Of a stretch of 64,000 nt of DNA, positions 31,686-43,029 are shown piece by piece; positions within the stretch are counted from its first letter, which is position 1, and each line of letters starts with the position of its first letter. The translations under genes and the position numbers were made by a program. Source of the DNA: Quercus robur (lineage: Eukaryota > Streptophyta > Magnoliopsida > Fagales > Fagaceae); the NCBI RefSeq assembly GCF_932294415.1, contig NC_065544.1, positions 29,217,210-29,281,209 of the forward strand, in the 5' to 3' direction. The notes beneath the pieces are model-generated. The model was not told the origin of the DNA. It searched no databases and saw only the letters and a program-made list of their open reading frames with translations.

Positions 31686-32900
31686 ATTACCCAAACCTTA
31701 TTTATTTATTGATGGGACAAACCTTATTTATTTTGAATGAGATATGTAGGGCTGTCCAGCGACCCGTGTAATCCGACCCGCCCGACCATATCCGCCCGAT
31801 CCGAAGGCCCACGGGTGAATCCGAGTGTATATACAGGTCGGATATGGTTGTTGTTTTAAGAGGAATCGAATAATTGGTTCGGGTTTCGGGTTACACATTA
31901 AAAAATCCGAATAACCCGACCCGACCGAATATTTGATAAAATAAAATAATAAATTACTATTACCACTCAATTTCAGTCAGGCAGTCAGCTACAAGTCACG
32001 TCGTCTGGGTAGTGGAGTCTGGAGTGGGTAACGTGCTGAAGGCTTCTGGGCACAACTTCCCAATTTTAAATCTAACCATTTAATTTTTTTTTTTTTTTTT
32101 TTTTTATTTTATTAAGAAAGAGCTGTTGATCAACGGTTATAAATATTAATATGCAATCTACTCTATAGGCTACAGCAGTACAGCTTCTACACAGCAGTGA
32201 CAGCACAGTAAATCAGAGATTTCAAAATCAATGGTTAAAATTAAATTAATATCAAAATCTAATGGTCACAATTAAAGATGAAGTGATCAACGGCCTGATA
32301 TAATCTCATATCCCAACACTCTCTCTCACTATTCAGAGTTCAATCTTCACCCTTCACCGAATCAACTATCAAGATCTACTGATCAAGTGATCAAAGGGCC
32401 TCAATCTCTCTTCATTCTTCACCTAATCACTCTCTCACCATATTCACGGGCACGGCTTCAGACCTCACCTCACTACCTCAGTCACTCTCTCTCTCTCTCT
32501 AATCGTAATCTCATACAGATCCTCTCACTCTCAAAGACTCAAATTAATGTTCTCTGCATCTCTCTCTTTCTCTATCTCAAATCCTCAAAACCTGGAATCA
32601 CCTCACCAAATCCCCTAGTCTCACACGAATGCTCTCTGCCTCTCACTCTCTAATCTCTACAGTCCCTTCAGGCCTTCACCAATTTCATATGAAATCTCAA
32701 GACTCAAATCTTCATCAATCTTCAATCTCCACCCTTTAAAAGCTTGCATCTTCGGTCTTCTCACCAATGAACAAACCACACTCTCAAACTCTCAGTTCTC
32801 ACTTAGCCTCTCTCTACTCCAAGGTCCAAACCCTAGCTTCTCACTACAAGTTCTTCACACCTAGCCGCCGCCGCCACCACCAGCAGCCACTCCTCTCCCT

Positions 32901-33990
32901 GTGAGGTATGTGAAGTCCTCGCCTAATAGAAATCAAACCTTTAGGAATTTTATGGAGAGGTTAGGTATGGAGTCCAAGAGTCTTCTTTGTTTAGATGTAC
33001 CTACTAGGTGGAACTCAACTTACCTTATGTCAGAAACTGCTGAAAAATTCGAGAAAGTATTCCTTAGGATGGACTTTGAAGATGATGGTTATTCGTCATA
33101 TTTTAGGAGCAAGGAAGATAGTGGTGGTTTGGGATCTCCTTGTATGAGTGATTTCCAAAATTGTAGGGCATTTGTGACATTCTTGAGGCTTTTTTACAAT
33201 GCAACAAAGAAGTTTTCTGGCTCTTTGTATGTGACCTCAAATGCCTTTTTTGATGAAATCTTTGTTATTCAGGAGAGTATTTCTCATTTAGTTAAATCCC
33301 AAAACACCCTCTTGAAAAACACAGCCACAAACATGCAAACTAAATTTGAGAAGTACTGGGGGGGAAGGTGATAAGATTAATCCTCTTTTGTACGTGGCTG
33401 TTGTTCTTGATCCACGAAAAAAATTGAGGTTTTTGAAGTTCTTTTTTTCTGAAATTTATGGGATTGAAGTGGGGAGTGTGATGGTTGATAAGGTGAAAGC
33501 TCTTTTGATGAAGTTGTATACTTTTTTCTGTTCTGTTAATTCCCCAAATGTGGAAGAACCAAGTGGGGGTGAGAGGACACCAATGGTGGTAGGTGATGCA
33601 AGTGATCCATATGTGATGGTTCACTCTAGGTATGAGCTTTTCTTAGAAGCTGAGCAATCTATAGGTTGTAGTAATGAGGTTGACAAGTATTTAGCTGAAA
33701 ATTGTGATGGTAGAAGGGATGGGAATTTTGAGGTGTTGGGGTGGTGGAAGGACAATTCTAGTAGGTACCCAATGTTGTCCAAAGCGGCTAAGGATGTGCT
33801 GGCTGTACCAGTTTCGACTGTTGCATCTGAGTCAGCATTCAGCACCGGAGGCCGCATTGTTGATCCATTTCGAAGTTCTCTCTCTCCTCACATGGTTCAA
33901 AACCTTGTATGTGCACAAAGTTGGCTTCAAGCCACGGTACCAATTTCTCATCGCCAATCAAGGGATGAGGTTGAGGCATTGGAGGAGTAA
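32901..33990 (+). pseudogene. Partial hAT transposase (DAYSLEEPER/RICESLEEPER-like)
   Basis: The first block (32901-33371) reads VRYVKSSPNR, then ESKSLLCLDVPTRWNSTYLM and the DUF4413-like part of the RNase H-fold core. The second (from about 33346 to the TAA at 33988-33990) reads VAVVLDPRKKLRFL, then the hAT C-terminal dimerisation domain with VDKYL, WWK, YPMLSKAAKDVLAVPVSTVA and ESAFSTGGRI. The two are in different frames, joined at a run of seven G (33358-33364), where six would keep the frame. No ATG precedes the first block: it follows the leader directly, so roughly the N-terminal half is missing. After the stop, a GT...AG stretch (about 34003-34092) and a serine-rich reading may be a last exon. 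Confidence 0.85.
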
Positions 33991-35332
33991 TTTCATGATT
34001 TAGGTAATATGTTTAAATTCTAGAACCTATAGTCTATGTCTCATGTTCAAACAAAATTTAATATGTTTTATTTATTTCCTTTTCTTTTCTAGTTTTAAAT
34101 CAACAGTCATCATCAAGTGCATCAGCAAGTACCAGCTCCAATTTGGGTTCTAGCTTAGGCAAACGATCCATAATTAGTGTTGAAGATTGATAACTGAGTT
34201 GGTATGTAGCCTTTGGCCTCTTACTGTTATAAGCTTGCTGGCTTGCTGCCCTTTATATTTGGTCTTGTATTTGATAGTAATGTATTATTTGTTAAATATT
34301 TTTTTGTCTTTTGTAGGCGGAATCACTTATTTTGTGAAGGAGGCAGAACCTTTTGGGAACATTTTGGAAGCTTTTTTGTAAATTGCTTTACTAACAATAC
34401 TAGTCTTAATGCTTATAGGAAAGAAATCCTAGGAATCATATAAGTTTTCTTTTCTATTAGTTATAAGCTTGAGAAATTGTCATTTAATGTTTGGGAAAAG
34501 CTATTTTGTTTTTGGAAATACTTGTGTTATTTTATAATTTGTAATTAATTATATTGCTGGGAACATTGTATAGCCAGCAAGGTTGCTGCCTTATGATTTA
34601 CTGCCTTGTGGAAACATTGATTTTACTGCCTTATAATTAATCACTTGCTGTGTGGTTGTTGGAATGGAAATACACGTTTTGTGTATTGTTTTGCTATTTT
34701 GTCCAGGTTATTTGTTGTGGTGATTTTTGGGTAGTCAATGTGGCTGTTTAACAAGTCACAGGTGGTGAAAATAGGATTTTGTGTTACATGTGTGGAGGCT
34801 GTTTAGTCAATGTGTGGAGGCTGTTTAGTCAATTTGTAGTCAATGTGGCTGTTTAATTTGTAGTCAATGTGGCTATTTAGTTTTTGTGGTCCACGTGTGG
34901 AGGCTGAACTGATGTTGTAAAAATATGTTTATTTTGTGTTGTTGTGGAGTATTTTGTCCAAGATATTTAATACTTTAACAGGTGGTAGAAATTGCCTTCT
35001 TTTGTGACCTTTGGTGAGGTTATTTTTCCAGGAAGATTTTGTTCTGAAGGCCCAATATATTTAGAAGTGATGTTGCTTAATTTTAGTTTAGTTAAAGCCC
35101 CATTTTTTAAAAAAAAAATTAGGGAAAACGGAGGCCCAATCTGTTTTATATTGAAAGTTCAAAAATTGTGACACCCAAATAATTTTTAAAACTGCTAAGT
35201 CCTTAATTTGGGCTAAAAGTGGGCTAAAAGGGCTGATAAAATTTTACCTACAAAAATTTCATATAAGTTCAAAAATTGGGCCCATATTAATGGCCCAACC
35301 CGCCTAACCGACAGCTCCGACCCGTCTATCCG
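33991..35332. other. 3' part of the hAT element
   Basis: Non-coding. Around 34790-34885 short phrases repeat (TGTGGAGGCTGTTTAGTCAA, TTGTAGTCAATGTGGCT). Confidence 0.5.
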
Positions 35333-35470
35333 GTGACCCGAAGTACCGGATCCGACCCGACTATTCGGTCGGATACGGGTCTAAAATTCATTCACCCGAT
35401 TCAGACGGGTCGAGTTCGGTTCAGGCCCAAACCCGAACCGACCCGACCCGTGGACAGGCCTAGAGATATG

Positions 35471-36035
35471 TTTCAGTTTCAAAACAGCTTTAACATTTTT
35501 TTTATTTTCCTTTACATTATCCATAGTGACTTTGTGAATAGAATCAGCCAATCATGCGTGGGCGTCAGACAGAAGATATCAATTAAAGTTGGTAACGTGT
35601 CCGTGATGTCTCAAGCCCATCACTATGGGCCCTTCATTACAATTTATTCATTTGAACAAATTTAAAAAGAAGTTTTTAAAATAAATTTGATTATTATTTT
35701 TCTTTTCTTTAAGATTTTGGGGAGGCAAAGTAAGAGTCTAAGAGAGGAGGAATCCACAACACAGAGAAGACATGAGGGTGATAGGTACCAATAGACTAGA
35801 AGCTTCTTGGCTATTATTTAGATAAAAGACAAAATTTAGATATAATATTTTAGGTGTTATTCTTTAGTTTTTTTTTTTTTTTTTTTTTTTTAAGATTCTG
35901 TCATGTGACTACTTAACTAAAAAATACACTTTCATCCTAAGAGAAAAAATCTACATAGCAAAATCTTAAGAAATGAATCTAAGAAACAATACCTAAGTAC
36001 TTTACTTAAGTCTTACCCTTAGATAAATATATAGT
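35471..36035. other. Non-coding flank of the hAT element
   Basis: AT-rich with a long T run near 35869-35892. No gene seen. Confidence 0.5.
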
Positions 36036-36036
36036 A

Positions 36037-36070
36037 CTAGCCTTATTATACGTGCTTTGCACGTGCAATG
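36037..36070 (-). mobile_element. Candidate Helitron 3' end
   Basis: Read on the minus strand: GCACGTGCAAAGCACGT (a short hairpin), about ten AT-rich bases, then CTAG followed by T. This is the layout of a Helitron 3' terminus, inserted between A and T. The element would extend towards higher coordinates; I could not locate a TC start or a Rep/helicase. Confidence 0.35.
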
Positions 36071-36837
36071 AATTTTTTTTTTTTTTTTGGTTCTAGTGTC
36101 ATCATTTTCCTTTTAAAAAAAAAAATTGGATGTTTATTTTGAAGAAATGAATTAGTAGGAGAATGTTCTATTTTGTAGGCATTTTAAGTGGAGTTTGAAA
36201 TATATTTTTACCATTTTTTTTTTCTGTCAAACATAAGATTTAGAGGTATTTCTGAACCATATAGAAGTTTAGTCCAAAGAGGAGAATCTTTTTATAAATA
36301 GTATAAATTATGCATCTATTGTGTTTTCTAATTGTCGTGAACCAAAATATAATTAAATAAAATTTTAAAGAAAGGATATTTTCATTCTTTTGGTAAAACC
36401 TGTTAATGCTTGGAGTCTAATTAGTTATCGTTTTGTTCAATAGATACTAGATAGAAATTTGAGCATACATGTATATTTCTTTAGAATTCAAACTAGCATC
36501 AAAGTTTATTGTGTTTTTTTCCCTTAAACCAAAAGAAGTATGAGCCTTAAACTTCTTTAGCTTAATTTACGCCAATAAAATAGTGTTGGAGAGCTTTATG
36601 TTTTTTATTTTTAGATAGTTAGATAGTGAGAAAGAGGAAAATGGAGTTTAAAGTTTAAACCACATAAATAACACCATAAGTGACGTCAATAATCATTACC
36701 ACTAAACTATCATTTGAATCCCAAAGAGAAGTATGAGAAGTTGAAAGAACCATATTTGTTACGGTAAAGAGTCGACTTAACTAAATTTTGTGGATAGCAA
36801 AATTAGCATCCCTCCCCAAGTCTTAACAATGGAAATG
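36071..36837. other. Non-coding AT-rich stretch
   Basis: No gene. It may be the body of the candidate Helitron. Confidence 0.35.
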
Positions 36838-37034
36838 GGTATGAGTTTCAGTTAGTTCAATTGATAAAGGTTTTTTATGGTTGATTAAGAGATCTGGGGT
36901 TCAATCTCTACCTGCACCAAAAATTGATTGATGTGTTGGTTTGATGATAAAGAGTTCAATTAAAAAAAAAAAAAAAAAATACAGACGTTATAGGTTGAAA
37001 CTCTTAAAAAAAAGAAAAAAAAAAGAAAAGAAAG
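36838..37034 (+). mobile_element. tRNA-derived SINE
   Basis: Pol III promoter-like boxes are visible: box A region TTAGTTCAATTGATAAAGG (about 36852-36870) and box B region GGGGTTCAATCTC (36897-36909). These are followed by a unique body (CTGCACCAAAAATTGATTGA, GATGATAAAGAG), an internal A run, TTATAGGTTGAAACTCTT and an A-rich tail. Weak flanking repeat GGAAATGGG / GGAGATGGA. SINEs are copied by LINE enzymes. Not a tRNA gene: no cloverleaf 3' half. Confidence 0.7.
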
Positions 37035-37349
37035 GAGATGGACCAACATTTTAAATTAGATAGTAATGGGTAAACATAATTAATGATAGTGCATGGTCCA
37101 GATCGGCAAGTTAGAAAAGGTTATCAAGGGTAGTAAAACATTGGTCGTGTCCCTTATAAAATTACATTCAGAATATTAAGTTTGGATAAGCATTAAATGG
37201 TAAAAAACAGAACGGCTAAGGCTTCAACTCGATCACAGAAGGTGACCTTTTTAATTAAATGATGACACAAATGTCTTATTTGTTCATCGATTTATTAATT
37301 TGCTTGTCACAGGCACATACAGAATTGGATGTGTAATAAGTAGATAAGT

Positions 37350-38353
37350 GGCGGCTTCAGGAATTTTGTTCAGGGTGTTCCTTAGAAAGCATAAATTGCA
37401 CACTTTTTTTTAGCCTTTAGATAATTGGGTTTAATTTAATGTTATTAATTCCATTCTGCTCTAGCCATAATAGCCGGCAAATACCATGCCGATAAACAAA
37501 CTGGAATAGTAACCCACTGTATTCCACTTTGGAAAAAATTTCGGGTAATTTCGGTCTATTTCGGGTGTTTTGGTAAATTCCGGCCGAAATTCAAGATTCG
37601 GCCAGCATGAAGTTTGAGCTTAAAAAAAAAAAAAAAAAAAATTCTTAAGACCAAAACAAATTTGCATTATGTAAACCAAAAAACCTCAAAAGGAAAAAAA
37701 AAAAAAAAAAAGAAATGAAAAAAGGTACCTATACAACTAAAAAAAAAATCATATTAAGAATTTTGAGACTCAAAAATTGAGAAGAGGCACTGCCACACTG
37801 GTACTGATAGAAGACACAAAAGTTACGAACAAGTAGGAGGCAAAATGTAGATGTAAAAGTGTAGATGATGATGTGATAAAATTTAAAAGTATGAAGTGTA
37901 AAAATTGAGAAGATAGAAGATGTGTATGGTTAAAAATAAACAAGAAAAAATGATTAAAAATGAGAAATAAGTAATATATGTCTAGTGAGGAAAAAAAATA
38001 CTGTAATAAAAAATAATAAAATGTTGAAAATTGTGTTGTATTGGGCAGTGTGCTTAGTTGAAGGAATCAAGCCATTGCCCAACCTGTACTAGTTTAATTA
38101 TAATTTTTTTTTTCCAGATTTTAGTTCAATTTTTTTTTTGAGTTTCTCCTTTTTTCTTGAAAGACCCTAATATATTGTTAAGTTACTCAAATTATGGACT
38201 AAAATTTAATTTTATTGGCATTAAAAAAATTCAGGGTGGTCCCAATTTTTTTTAAAGGTAAATAAATATAAAATTTTAAATTATTATATATATATATATA
38301 TATATATACATATATATTTTTTTAAGGTCACAGATAAGGTGGTGCCGCCACTA
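37350..38353. mobile_element. Non-autonomous DNA transposon with AGTGGCGGC ends (copy 2)
   Basis: Left end AGTGGCGGCTTCAGGAATTT with CAGGGTGTTCCTTAG, right end AAGGTGGTGCCGCCACT. It follows copy 1 (28613-29983) through most of its length, including TTCCACTTTGGAAAAAATTT, GAAGAGGCACTGCCACACTG and GACCCTAATATATTGTTAAG, but its left part is single, not doubled. A TA run lies at about 38283-38316. No coding. Confidence 0.7.
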
Positions 38354-38617
38354 CTTTGGAGTTAGAGTGTTTTTTGTCAAAAGTTTTTTAGTTCAACTAG
38401 TTACATCTTTTATTATATTCAATAGAAATATTTAAGATTGAAATTCTCCTAATTCCAACTATCAATGTATCAAAAAAAAAAAAAAAAAAAAAGCTGAGAG
38501 TTTTTTTTGGGTAAACTTAGACTGTAAATAATTTTGTTTGTTGTTGGTCTTGAAAATGTAGCAAAAGTATTTTAAAAAATAATAATAATAGAAGTAATAT
38601 ATTAAGGATTTTGCTAA

Positions 38618-38738
38618 GGGTACACATTAAGCCTTTCATTTTTGGAAACATTTTTTTAGAAATTGAAAAAATATTGACAATTTTTTTAATTTTCGAGAAA
38701 ATATTTCCAAAAATAGATAGCTTAATGTGTACCGACCC
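38618..38738. mobile_element. 121-bp hairpin MITE
   Basis: Left arm GGGTACACATTAAGC then CTTTCATTTTTGGAAACATT. The right arm in reverse reads GGGTCGGTACACATTAAGCT then ATCTATTTTTGGAAATATTT. The arms pair over about 45 bases with a small loop, giving almost a full-length hairpin. Open frames on both strands across it are mirror images of the two arms. Confidence 0.7.
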
Positions 38739-39202
38739 ATATATTAAATACATAATCAGTTGCCTTTTAAGAATAATATCTTATGACTTTACGTGATGCT
38801 ATGTTATTTCAATTTGAAAATTAAAATGTTTGCTACTACCATTTATTTCTAGTCTCTAGAGAACCGGGCTGCCCAAAGTATATTCTTGTTTACAGTCAAA
38901 GTCAAGAGTCAAGACTGAAAATCGAATGGAATTTCATTATCAACATAGAAGTCATTATGCTTTCGTTCTTCTTCTCAAAAAAAAAAAAAAATTATGCTTT
39001 CTTCAAATGAAATATTTTAACTGAAAGTAATTTGGATAACAAACGAATTATAGTTATTCCGTCACTGGCAAATACTATTCAAGGATTGTTTTGGTCCTTC
39101 TAGTTCCTCTAACATTTTACACATTGTGCTTTTGAACAATATTCAACCATTACTTCCAATGTTCATCACACCATTTTTCACTTTACGTATATCCCTAATT
39201 CC

Positions 39203-39213
39203 CTATATATACC
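39203..39213 (+). promoter_or_regulatory. TATA box of PR-1 copy 2
   Basis: CTATATATACC, with TATATATA at 39204-39211, is 65 bases upstream of the ATG. The same spacing is obtained for copy 1 when the Copia insertion is disregarded. Confidence 0.65.
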
Positions 39214-39268
39214 TCATGCACATACCTTATTTCTCCACCAATCACTGAAGATTTTGCTTTGCACTAAA

Positions 39269-39759
39269 ATGGGGTTGTGTAAGATCTCACTAGCTTTTGT
39301 TTTCCTCTTGAGCTTTACCTTAGTCCATCTCTCCCATGCCCAAGACTCCAAAGAAGACTACCTTAATACCCATAATGCAGCCCGTGTAGATGTGGGAGAC
39401 TGGGAGTTCCACCTTTGAATTGGGATGACACCGTAGCAGCATATTCACAAAACTATGCTAATCAACGTATTGGTGATTGCAATCTTGTGCACTCTGGTGG
39501 GCAATATGGTGAAAACATTGCATGGAGTAGCGGTGACCTCTCAGGCACTGATGCAGTGAAATTGTGGGTGAACGAGAAGGCTAACTACGACTACAACTCT
39601 AACTCTTGTGTTGGTGGGGAGTGCCTGCACTATACTCAGGTGGTTTGGTGAAACTCAGTTCGTCTAGGATGTGCTAAAGTGAGGTGCAACAATGGAGGGA
39701 CATTCATTGGTTGCAACTATGATCCCCCTGGCAACTATGTTGGCCAGAAACCTTACTAA
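39269..39759 (+). pseudogene. PR-1 (pathogenesis-related protein 1) pseudogene, copy 2
   Basis: ATG 39269, TAA 39757-39759, single exon, about 160 codons. Signal peptide MGLCKISLAFVFLLSFTLVH...SHA, then mature [77 protein letters not shown] and the end NYVGQKPY: all CAP/PR-1 landmarks, with conserved cysteines. Two faults: eight extra bases at about 39400-39410, where TGGGAGAC / TGGGAGTT look like a small tandem duplication that shifts the frame, and TGA at 39649-39651 where copy 1 has CGC (arginine; CGA to TGA would explain it). Otherwise much better kept than copy 1, and its TATA box is in place, so it died more recently. Confidence 0.88.
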
Positions 39760-41484
39760 GGGCTATATATGTTTAATAAAGCATCTCAATCTATGATCTA
39801 AAAAGCTTTAATAAATAAGGAATAAAAATTTTTGGTTCCACTCTTAATATTCCAGTTTATTCTCCATAATTTATACCATATATTGTGATATACTGATATG
39901 TCATTTTTTTTCCCTTTGTTAGGTAATTAATTATTTAAAAAAAAAAAAAATTGGTTTTTTTTTTTTTTTTTTTGTAGATTCATCATACTGTAGTTGGTAA
40001 AATAGAAATTAATTGGAACTCTATGAATAAAACCAAATTTTTTTATTCATAAATAAACTAATTTAGGATAAAAAGATTAAAATAAATTATAAAGTCATCC
40101 ATCATTCATTGGGTGGCAATTGATTTACATCTTTATGTGATTTTGAACGTACCTGCTTTCAACTTGAAGTGCTGTGGTTTATGGTTGTTTTTAAAAGTTG
40201 GATTCCAAGCGCACTATTAAGTAGCTATGTAAAGGTGAATTGCTTCCATTTTATCTTGGACTTTTAAATCACGTAATTTGATATTTGAAAAGTTCTCTTC
40301 TAGTAAATGAAATACAAGACACATTTTTTTTTTTTTTTTTTTTAAGACAGTTATAATATGCTGCTAATTTTGGAGTTAGATCTCTTTTTCACCTAAATCT
40401 CCAATTCACTTATTGTTTTCATGGTGGTGGATGGATGGAACTATCCGTAACCATGCATGACTTTTACACTGGTGCACGCTGCAAAGCAAACAAGTATATT
40501 GATTTTGACCGCAATCTTTTAGATTTGGGAAAAAAAAAAAACCCTTCGATATGAAAATAACATGAACGGATCTCGTTAAACATTTACCAATTAGTTGATA
40601 CTGTCATGCACCTGAAGTGATCGGTAAATAGAAGCAAGTGATATGTTGTGTAATGCTGTGATAGCATGTGACTCGCATAGGTCACACCCGTGGTTACTGC
40701 AGAATAGAAAAATGGAATGAAATGAGAAACAAGAATAAGCTCTACGACTTGACTCTTATTTGGTTGTCAATCCACTTCAAGTAAGAAAGAAGAGAAGAGA
40801 CTAGAACAACCAAAGTTTTCATAAATTTGTAGGAGAATTTTATAAAATCATGATGCTACCAGAAGAAGGGAAGAAAGAAACGATTTTGTATATCCTAAAA
40901 GTCTTAGAAACACAAAAAAATATCAACTAGTTGGGTTACAATATTTTTGGCATCATAGATGAATATTAAAACAATATGTGAAGGATATTTTTTTTTTTTT
41001 TTTTGTTTTAGTTTCGTAATAAAATGTCAGAATATTTTCATAGACTCATAATAGTTGTGGATCTGTGTGTATTAATATTTATTTTATTTTGACTTATGAT
41101 ACATCTCAACTATTGATAAATATTGTGATTTTTTTTTTTGTTATCCATTGAACAACTTATATAATAAGTGGAGTGAGCCCATAACCTATCTAATTTGGGC
41201 AGAAGAAAATAAGTAAATTTGTATTGTGTCAACTTTACTAATTAAGTCTACCGTTGTGATTAGAATCCCTTACATTTATAAAGAAATTTTATATTAAAAA
41301 TTTTGAAATCTCAACTATGAAATTTTTAAATAATTATGTAGTTCATATACATGACATAAATTACATCATCAATTACTTACGTAGATTTCATATCCTCGTC
41401 AATTTTGTTTTTAAAGTTGAGTTCATATTATGCAGTACTAATTTATATTAGATTAGGATTAAGTTACACCAAATAATCCTATGT
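39760..41484. other. 3' flank of PR-1 copy 2 and AT-rich non-coding DNA
   Basis: 39760-40640 partly matches the flank of copy 1 (TTCATTGGGTGGCAA, TTGATA-TGTCATGC). No gene beyond it. Confidence 0.5.
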
Positions 41485-41605
41485 ACACAATTTATTTACA
41501 ATTATTGAAGTGATCGATTATGAATGAGGTGGAGTAAAAATAGTGGGTCCACGCATGTTAGTGTTGTAAACCACTCACATTTAACCACTTCAGTGATTGT
41601 GTCAT
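41485..41605. mobile_element. Possible short MITE
   Basis: ACAATTATTGAAGTGATCGA near the left and, in reverse on the right, ACAATCACTGAAGTGGTTAA form imperfect inverted ends around a GGTCCACGCATG centre. No target duplication was resolved. Confidence 0.35.
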
Positions 41606-41902
41606 AACATAATTTAGTTATATCTAGTATAATTTCAATCAATATTATACTACCTATTAATTTTAAACAATTTTATTGAATTATCTAGAAATTATTTTAT
41701 TAAATTATTATTTTTAAAATCCCACTATTTGAATACATCTTCTCTATGTTATTAATGTGCATGCCATAGTTTGTGCCAATCGAATATTATATATTATTTA
41801 ATCCATAAACTCATATTTAATAAACTAGATAATCTTGAAATTTTACAAACATTGAGGGTGTAAGGAGAAAATGTAAACCAACGGTAAACTTATCAAAATT
41901 TG

Positions 41903-41946
<44 letters not shown>

Positions 41947-42150
41947 ATTGACATTTGACAGTAGTGAAAAGAGGTGCTAGAAAAGTAGTCAGCTGCTCCT
42001 GTTCTCAGTCGATAGTTGATTCCGCTGATCCCGTGCGTTCTCACTTCTCACATGTCACTCTTAGTCCTAACACAAGTTTCAACCAATAATGGTTAAAAAG
42101 CTAGGTCGTTTGGACCACTCAAAGTCCAAGTATATTCAAACATAATATTC
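41606..42150. other. Non-coding stretch with a 38-base A run
   Basis: A run at 41906-41943. No gene recognised. Confidence 0.5.
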
Positions 42151-42314
42151 GGTCATTCTTACCTAATTTGATTGGTCTGTCAAAAGAAATTTATACATTG
42201 GAAACCAAGCATGAAAAAGAGTCATGCTCCTAGGTTATTCCTCCCTAATCTGATTGGCATATTAAAAGAATTTTATACTTCGAAATCAAGCATGGATAAG
42301 ATGCATCTTCTCTT
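42151..42314. repeat. About 82-bp tandem duplication
   Basis: CATTCTTACCTAATTTGATT...GAAACCAAGCATG recurs as TATTCCTCCCTAATCTGATT...GAAATCAAGCATG. Two diverged units. The open frame 42172-42390 spans them and shows no family. Confidence 0.6.
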
Positions 42315-42716
42315 CTTACTATCTGTTTCGAAATATCATGACTTTCTGAGAAAGAATGAAAGGCTAACATGGTGCCTAAAGTCACGGTGATACATATCCG
42401 TGAAATGTTTGGGGTCCTCAATAAACATTATAACTTATCCATTTTTTTTATTATATTTTTTAAAATAAATAAATAAAGAGTATGAAAGCAAGGAGAATGT
42501 ATGTATCTATTTACGTGACTACGTACTGTTAAAAAAAAAGAGCTTATTAGGTTATTAGCTGAAATTGTTGACTTTTCTTTCTCTCTCAAGTTTCGATTTA
42601 TGTCAAAGACGCATATTACTGAAACAAAGAGAAAAAAAAAAGTTTAAGACGTGGTTTAGTAAAATGTTGTAGGAATTACAGGCGGTGATTGGGCTCAATT
42701 CAAATTCATGCACTTT

Positions 42717-42761
<45 letters not shown>

Positions 42762-43029
42762 TTTTATTTTAATGTTTTTGAGAAGCAGATTGATGAAAAG
42801 AAAGTAACCTAACCAATGCAAAGAGATTCTCGTGCAAGTCTAGAACGTATCTTCTTCTTAAAAAAAAAAATGAATACAGGCTTCATCACCTCGGTATTGT
42901 CCTTTGTCCCTAGTTGGTACTTAGGTCGGGCTCTTAACGCGGAGGGGGCTTCTTGGTTTTTCTTCCTTGGGCTGAGGTTTTCGAGGTGGACTCAGATCTA
43001 TACCCCCAAAAAAATATTATGACATTTAG
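42315..43029. other. Non-coding stretch, one GC-richer block
   Basis: A T run of 33 at 42727-42759. About 42880-43005 is distinctly GC-richer (GGGCTCTTAACGCGGAGGGG) than its surroundings and may be a piece of a repeat; nothing is recognised. Confidence 0.4.

Larger units (their letters stand above)
31747..35462 (+). mobile_element. hAT DNA transposon with perfect 8-bp target duplication
   Basis: GAGATATG stands immediately before (31739-31746) and after (35463-35470). Termini: TAGGGCTGTCCAGCGACCCG on the left, and the reverse of the right end TAGGCCTGTCCACGGGTCGG. Both subterminal zones are packed with CCGACCC/GGGTCGG words, the likely transposase-binding sites. A CT-rich leader-like stretch (32300-32900) precedes the partial transposase. 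The N-terminal half of the transposase, with the BED zinc finger and the first part of the catalytic core, is not present, so the element cannot be autonomous as it stands. Length 3716 bp. Confidence 0.9.

Noticed and set aside
32387-32653. Open frame in the CT-rich stretch of the hAT element
   Set aside because: Low-complexity serine/leucine reading of a pyrimidine-rich leader; no domain.
36850-36915. tRNA gene
   Set aside because: Box A- and B-like sequences are present but no cloverleaf with acceptor pairing; the A-rich tail identifies a SINE.
38517-38796. Frames on both strands at the hairpin MITE
   Set aside because: Mirror readings of the inverted arms.
42816-43022. Small protein in the GC-richer block
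   Set aside because: No recognisable domain, no transcription signals, no second copy in the window.
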